Assembly (NCBI GenBank): GCA_024280975.1
Contig: JAMXLQ010000162.1
Location: forward strand, 1 to 16,066
DNA from: Methanosarcina sp.
GTDB taxonomy: Archaea; Halobacteriota; Methanosarcinia; Methanosarcinales; Methanosarcinaceae
Length of the DNA: 16,066 bases
Direction of reading: 5' to 3'
This document shows positions 14,120 to 16,066 of this stretch, in pieces; the stretch's first letter is position 1; every line of letters begins with the position of its first letter. The notes below the pieces were generated by a model. That model saw only the letters and a program-made list of their open reading frames with translations. It was not told the DNA's origin and did no database searches. The translations under genes and the position numbers were made by a program.

Positions 14120-15661
14120 TTAACGGAAGCATTTTACCGAAGAAAGTATTATATCGTCGCCTCCTGCAAGTTCAGAGGCTTTTGAGAGCCCTTCAGGAAG
14201 ATTCCGTGCGTAAGAAATGTTTTTCCCAGTTACTACCTTCATTCGTTCTCCTACCAGGATAACCTGCCTACATTTTGTACCGAACTTTTCTACAAAGCCC
14301 TGCACGGATTCAGGGGGCAGCCCTTCACAGACCTGAGAGGCTTCTTCTCCCAGCACGAGGATGACACCTTCCTTTTTTTCGTCCTTTTTCTTAAGGAGAG
14401 CATACTCAAGGGCTTTTTCAGCCGAGAGGATATCCATACCGGAATTAGAATTATCTATAAGGGAGATGCCGTTCACTTCCTTTTCCTGCATCCTGCCTGA
14501 AAGCCCTCTGAAACCTTCAATTACCGAAATAACAGCTTCACGTTCAATTCCAAGTTCAAGGGCGGCTGCTGATGCTGCAACAAAGGCGGTCCTGTAAGCC
14601 GAAATATTATATCCTGGAAGCAAGGAAGCCGAAAAAATTTCATTTCCCTTATGTATAAAGCGAATGCTAGAACCTGAAGATGTCGGAGAATTCTGGAGCT
14701 CTGGTAAGCCTACTGGAACTGATGAGTCTGATAGACCGGCTGACATTGATGAACCTGATAATCCTGAAGATATTGTCAACTCAGAAGGGACTGGTAGTGA
14801 TACAGGCTTGAATCCGGTTTCCAGCATAAAATCGGCTATCTGAGCTGGGATTCCGGGAAACTCAGCGCTGAATGGGTCTTTAAAGGTTAGAACCTTTATC
14901 TTGCTCGTTTTTGCAGCTTTAAGGGCTTTTTCGGCTCCTACATTAATGAGAAGGGTACTTCCGGGTTTTGCATTTCTGATGAGCTGGAGCTTTGCCTCGC
15001 TTGCAAGAGCGGTATTGTTTGCAATCCCGTAGTCCGGGGAAAGGGTTGTAAGAATCCCGAAATCAGCAGTTCCTGTGCCTCCGATTGAGATTTCGAAGAT
15101 AAAAAAATCCGGCCTGAACCCGGCCTCAAAAACATTCTCAACTGCAACCAGAATGCTTCCAGGAGTTATGCTGAGGCCCCTGTAAATAAGAGAAGAAGTG
15201 CCCGCCTTCCAATATTCGAGCCCACGCGAGGTGTGCAGTACTACTTCAAATTGCCTGGAGAGCATATCGGCAAGGAGGGACGCAGTACTTGTTTTTGCTT
15301 TTACGCCCGTAACCTCAACCGTCTTAATGCCTGAAAGCCTTGAATTACCTTTGAGAATTTCTCCAACAATTTCGTGGTGCGAAAGAATGCTTTTTCCCTG
15401 TGCTCTGGATTCTAAGAGCATCGGATATGCGCTATCAAGGTGCACAGGCGCAATTAGAAGATCGAATCTGGAGGCAGGAAGAGGAGTTTTTGAGCAGTGT
15501 ATTCCATGCTTTACTTTAAGCTCAAGCAGAATTTCAGGCTCAACTGTCCCGTAGACATCTATTCCGGTTACTTCGCTTCCAGCAGCTGCAAGGCTTTTTG
15601 CGATGGGAATGCCGCCGTGGGTCAGATCGAGCACGGCGAACTTTTTCCGATAAAGGTCCAT
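14120..15661 (-). CDS. cfbE: Coenzyme F430 synthetase CfbE (Mur-ligase-like)
   Basis: CfbE catalyses the last step of F430 synthesis, ATP-driven closure of the carbocyclic six-membered ring of seco-F430. The 513 residues follow the Mur ligase layout. A Rossmann-like N-terminus (FAVLDLTHGGIPIAKSLAAAGSEV) is followed by a central ATPase domain with P-loop VTGVKAKTSTA (117-127), FFIFEISIGG (186-195) and NNTALASEAK (215-224). A C-terminal ligase domain has GFRGLSGRMQ (383-392), IDNSNSG (402-408) and VILVLGEE. The P-loop replaces the Mur G-T-N-G-K-T with G-V-K-A-K-T. Residues about 296-332 are a Ser/Gly/Pro-rich insert with a nine-residue repeat. The ATG at 15661 is 26 bases after the cfbA stop, so cfbA and cfbE form one unit. 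Confidence 0.93.
   Translation of the reverse strand: MDLYRKKFAVLDLTHGGIPIAKSLAAAGSEVTGIDVYGTVEPEILLELKVKHGIHCSKTPLPASRFDLLIAPVHLDSAYPMLLESRAQGKSILSHHEIVGEILKGNSRLSGIKTVEVTGVKAKTSTASLLADMLSRQFEVVLHTSRGLEYWKAGTSSLIYRGLSITPGSILVAVENVFEAGFRPDFFIFEISIGGTGTADFGILTTLSPDYGIANNTALASEAKLQLIRNAKPGSTLLINVGAEKALKAAKTSKIKVLTFKDPFSAEFPGIPAQIADFMLETGFKPVSLPVPSELTISSGLSGSSMSAGLSDSSVPVGLPELQNSPTSSGSSIRFIHKGNEIFSASLLPGYNISAYRTAFVAASAAALELGIEREAVISVIEGFRGLSGRMQEKEVNGISLIDNSNSGMDILSAEKALEYALLKKKDEKKEGVILVLGEEASQVCEGLPPESVQGFVEKFGTKCRQVILVGERMKVVTGKNISYARNLPEGLSKASELAGGDDIILSSVKCFR
14700..14772. repeat. In-frame 27-base repeats inside cfbE
   Basis: GATGAGTCTGATA (14721-14733) recurs as GATGAACCTGATA (14748-14760), a 27-base offset, with a weaker third unit to the left. 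In the cfbE product this gives three nine-residue units, SSGLSGSSM, SAGLSDSSV and PVGLPELQN. Confidence 0.6.
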
Positions 15662-15687
15662 GGTAAAACCGGACCTCAGGTATGAAT

Positions 15688-16066
15688 TTAAAGGGCTTCC
15701 TGAACCCTTTTGAACACAAGGTCTGCGATAAGCTCATCGGCCCCGAGAGGGTTTGCATAGCACAGGGGGACAGCTTTTCCGTCAATCTCCAGGGTACCGC
15801 AGCCGTTTTCGTCCAGGCTCAGGATCTCCGGGATATCTTTTGTGATATGAACTCCAGACGCCAGGAAAACCGGTACTGCTGCGACTTTTGTCACGCCGGT
15901 ACCTGAAAAACCTTCAATTGCCTCTTCAAGGGTTGGCTCGCTGTTTTCCATAAAGCCGGCTCTGACAACGACATCCGAGTGTTTCCGTGCTATATAATCT
16001 GCGATCTGAGTGACTACTTCCTTATTGTAAGGCAGCTTGCTTCCGTGGCCTATGGCCAGAATTCCG
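15688..16066 (-). CDS. cfbA: Sirohydrochlorin nickelochelatase CfbA (5' end beyond window)
   Basis: CfbA inserts nickel into sirohydrochlorin, the first committed step of F430 synthesis. The frame is open to the right edge, giving 125 residues; only a few N-terminal residues and the start codon are missing, since CbiX-small/CfbA proteins have about 130. Metal-binding motifs are ILAIGHGSK (His near visible residue 7) and VPVFLASGVHITKDIP with a second conserved His. AGFMENSEPTLEEAI matches the family core. The internal ATG at 15951 is not the start, because the GHGS motif lies upstream of it. The small size indicates the ancestral homodimeric chelatase type. It is the first gene of the cluster, 26 bases ahead of cfbE. 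Cobalt chelation in a corrinoid pathway is the alternative, but the neighbours argue for nickel. Confidence 0.95.
   Translation of the reverse strand, partial: GILAIGHGSKLPYNKEVVTQIADYIARKHSDVVVRAGFMENSEPTLEEAIEGFSGTGVTKVAAVPVFLASGVHITKDIPEILSLDENGCGTLEIDGKAVPLCYANPLGADELIADLVFKRVQEAL

Noticed and set aside
15688..15951. CfbA starting at the internal ATG 15951
   Set aside because: The conserved GHGS metal-binding motif lies upstream in the same open frame, which continues to the window edge.
1..16066. tRNA or rRNA genes, insertion sequences, attachment sites
   Set aside because: I found no cloverleaf-like segment, transposase motif, terminal inverted repeats with target duplications or integrase in the window.

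Overview
The window reads as chromosome of a methanogenic archaeon of the Methanosarcina type. The decisive evidence is a complete set of coenzyme F430 biosynthesis genes (cfbA, cfbE, cfbD, cfbC, cfbB). Supporting evidence is a two-repeat archaeal tRNA-splicing endonuclease, an archaeal Mre11, AT-rich spacers with archaeal TATA boxes, and strong GGAGG/GGTGA ribosome binding sites. I cannot fix the species from sequence alone.

Left part (1-4926): the 5' portion of mre11 runs off the left edge on the minus strand. It is followed by a loosely packed accessory stretch of single genes: an HSL-type esterase (+), an unrecognised 120-residue protein (-), a SnoaL/NTF2-like protein (+), a DJ-1/PfpI-type protein (+) and a small exported Gly-Tyr repeat protein (-). 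Spacers here are long and AT-rich.

Middle (4927-9804): a pair of tiny hydrophobic proteins, the second apparently started at a TTG that overlaps the stop of the first. Next come a PHP-domain phosphoesterase with a near-leaderless promoter, and a divergent spacer with a cluster of CGAACG/CGTTCG motifs and a 72-residue ORF. A two-gene unit then encodes a DUF2209-like protein and the GTPase HflX with a 4-base GTGA overlap, and endA follows. A decayed second copy of the last 33 bases of hflX lies just beyond its stop.

Right part (9805-16066): the F430 pathway on the minus strand, in transcription order cfbA (nickel chelatase, truncated by the window end), cfbE (final ring-closing ligase), then cfbD and cfbC (nitrogenase-like reductive cyclase) and cfbB (a,c-diamide synthase). 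Together they convert sirohydrochlorin to coenzyme F430, the cofactor of methyl-coenzyme M reductase. The cluster is interrupted between cfbE and cfbD by a 384-base gap holding a 47-codon ORF on the opposite strand with its own ribosome binding site.

A recurring theme is short tandem repetition: different 9-27 base units lie in many spacers and, in frame, inside mre11 (seven 9-base units) and cfbE (27-base units). The best candidates for something undescribed are the coupled micro-membrane-protein pair, the antisense 47-codon ORF inside the F430 cluster, and the CGAACG motif cluster.
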